From assembly GCF_014653695.1 (NCBI RefSeq), contig NZ_BNAR01000029.1, positions 23,277 through 87,276 on the forward strand: a stretch of 64,000 nucleotides of DNA, in the 5' to 3' direction. The notes below the pieces were generated by a model. The model was not told where the DNA came from, made no database searches, and worked only from the letters and a program-made list of their open reading frames with translations. A program made the translations under genes and the position numbers. Shown one piece after another: positions 63,931 through 64,000 of this stretch (positions are counted from its first letter, which is position 1; every line of letters begins with the position of its first letter). This stretch comes from Lentzea cavernae. GTDB taxonomy: Bacteria; Actinomycetota; Actinomycetes; Mycobacteriales; Pseudonocardiaceae.

Positions 63931-64000
63931 AGCGACGCCGAAGGCGAGCAGTCAGACCACAAGGTCACGGCCAGCACCCACCAGCCAGCGATGCCGAAGG
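63931..64000. repeat. dispersed motif, further copies
   Basis: AGCGACGCCGAAGGCGAGC (63931-63949) matches the copies at 19898-19949 in its core. A related AGCGATGCCGAAGG ends the window. Confidence 0.65.

Larger units (their letters stand above)
63395..64000. other. 606-base repeat-rich end without a supported gene
   Basis: Two diverged 76-base direct repeats (63401-63476 and 63828-63903) flank a decayed array with a unit of about 20 bases. A short frame from ATG 63889 runs off the window edge (it begins MSDTPTSLRECQIS) and could be a small gene or a repeat artefact. Other open frames are low-complexity Arg/Gly/Pro shadows. Confidence 0.5.

Overview
The window is a GC-rich actinobacterial chromosome segment. 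GTG and TTG starts are frequent, ClpP is duplicated, DUF4233 follows folC, RNase E carries an N-terminal IF2-N-like segment, and there are type VII secretion (ESX) accessory genes. The gene content fits order Pseudonocardiales (Lentzea/Saccharothrix/Actinosynnema type). That placement is an inference from gene content and style, not from a marker comparison.

The backbone is one conserved block on the minus strand. Read in the direction of transcription it is tig, clpP1, clpP2, clpX (61264 to 56877), then valS, folC, DUF4233 (44090 to 39722), then ndk (20761), a radical SAM gene and its DUF2344 partner (16670 to 12054), and rne, rplU, rpmA, obgE, proB (11825 to 5199). The same order is known from Mycobacterium tuberculosis (tig-clpP1-clpP2-clpX ... 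valS-folC-DUF4233-ndk-rne-rplU-rpmA-obg-proB). Here blocks of accessory genes are spliced between the core genes, the largest being about 19 kb between DUF4233 and ndk and about 13 kb between clpX and valS.

Region by region. 1-5030: cytochrome P450 (cut by the left edge), DUF1772 protein, AraC regulator, two VOC proteins, an alpha/beta hydrolase and an MHS-type transporter, with several convergent 3' overlaps. 5035-5202: a MITE-like long inverted repeat between proB and a VOC gene. 5199-16670: proB to the radical SAM gene, interrupted by a secreted subtilase. 16715-19893: an ABC-2 exporter operon and a GNAT acetyltransferase. 19894-20350: direct repeats and a 144-bp palindrome. 20351-23402: ndk, a membrane protein, and a three-gene cassette of a PATAN/winged-helix-like protein and two roadblock/LC7 proteins. 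23468-25433: a MarR regulator and drug exporter with two matching operator-like inverted repeats. 25483-33752: a giant amylase-pullulanase with two operator-like sites, an unknown protein and a PhoD phosphatase. 33822-39693: a secretion-accessory locus (WXG100-like, DUF3558 lipoprotein, PPE-like, EspG; then a DUF6346 protein, YbaB, EspC-like and a large WXG protein) with no secretion engine in view. 44226-56460: an FdhF-type molybdoenzyme and FdhD, an ArsR regulator with a 52-residue partner, oxidoreductase, CoA-transferase, esterases and tandem serine hydrolases. 61480-64000: a secreted protein, a LysR regulator and a repeat-rich gene-free end.

No rRNA, tRNA, CRISPR array or intact insertion sequence was recognised. 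The most unusual signals are the two long palindromic elements, the roadblock cassette, the orphan type VII locus and the paired operator sets.
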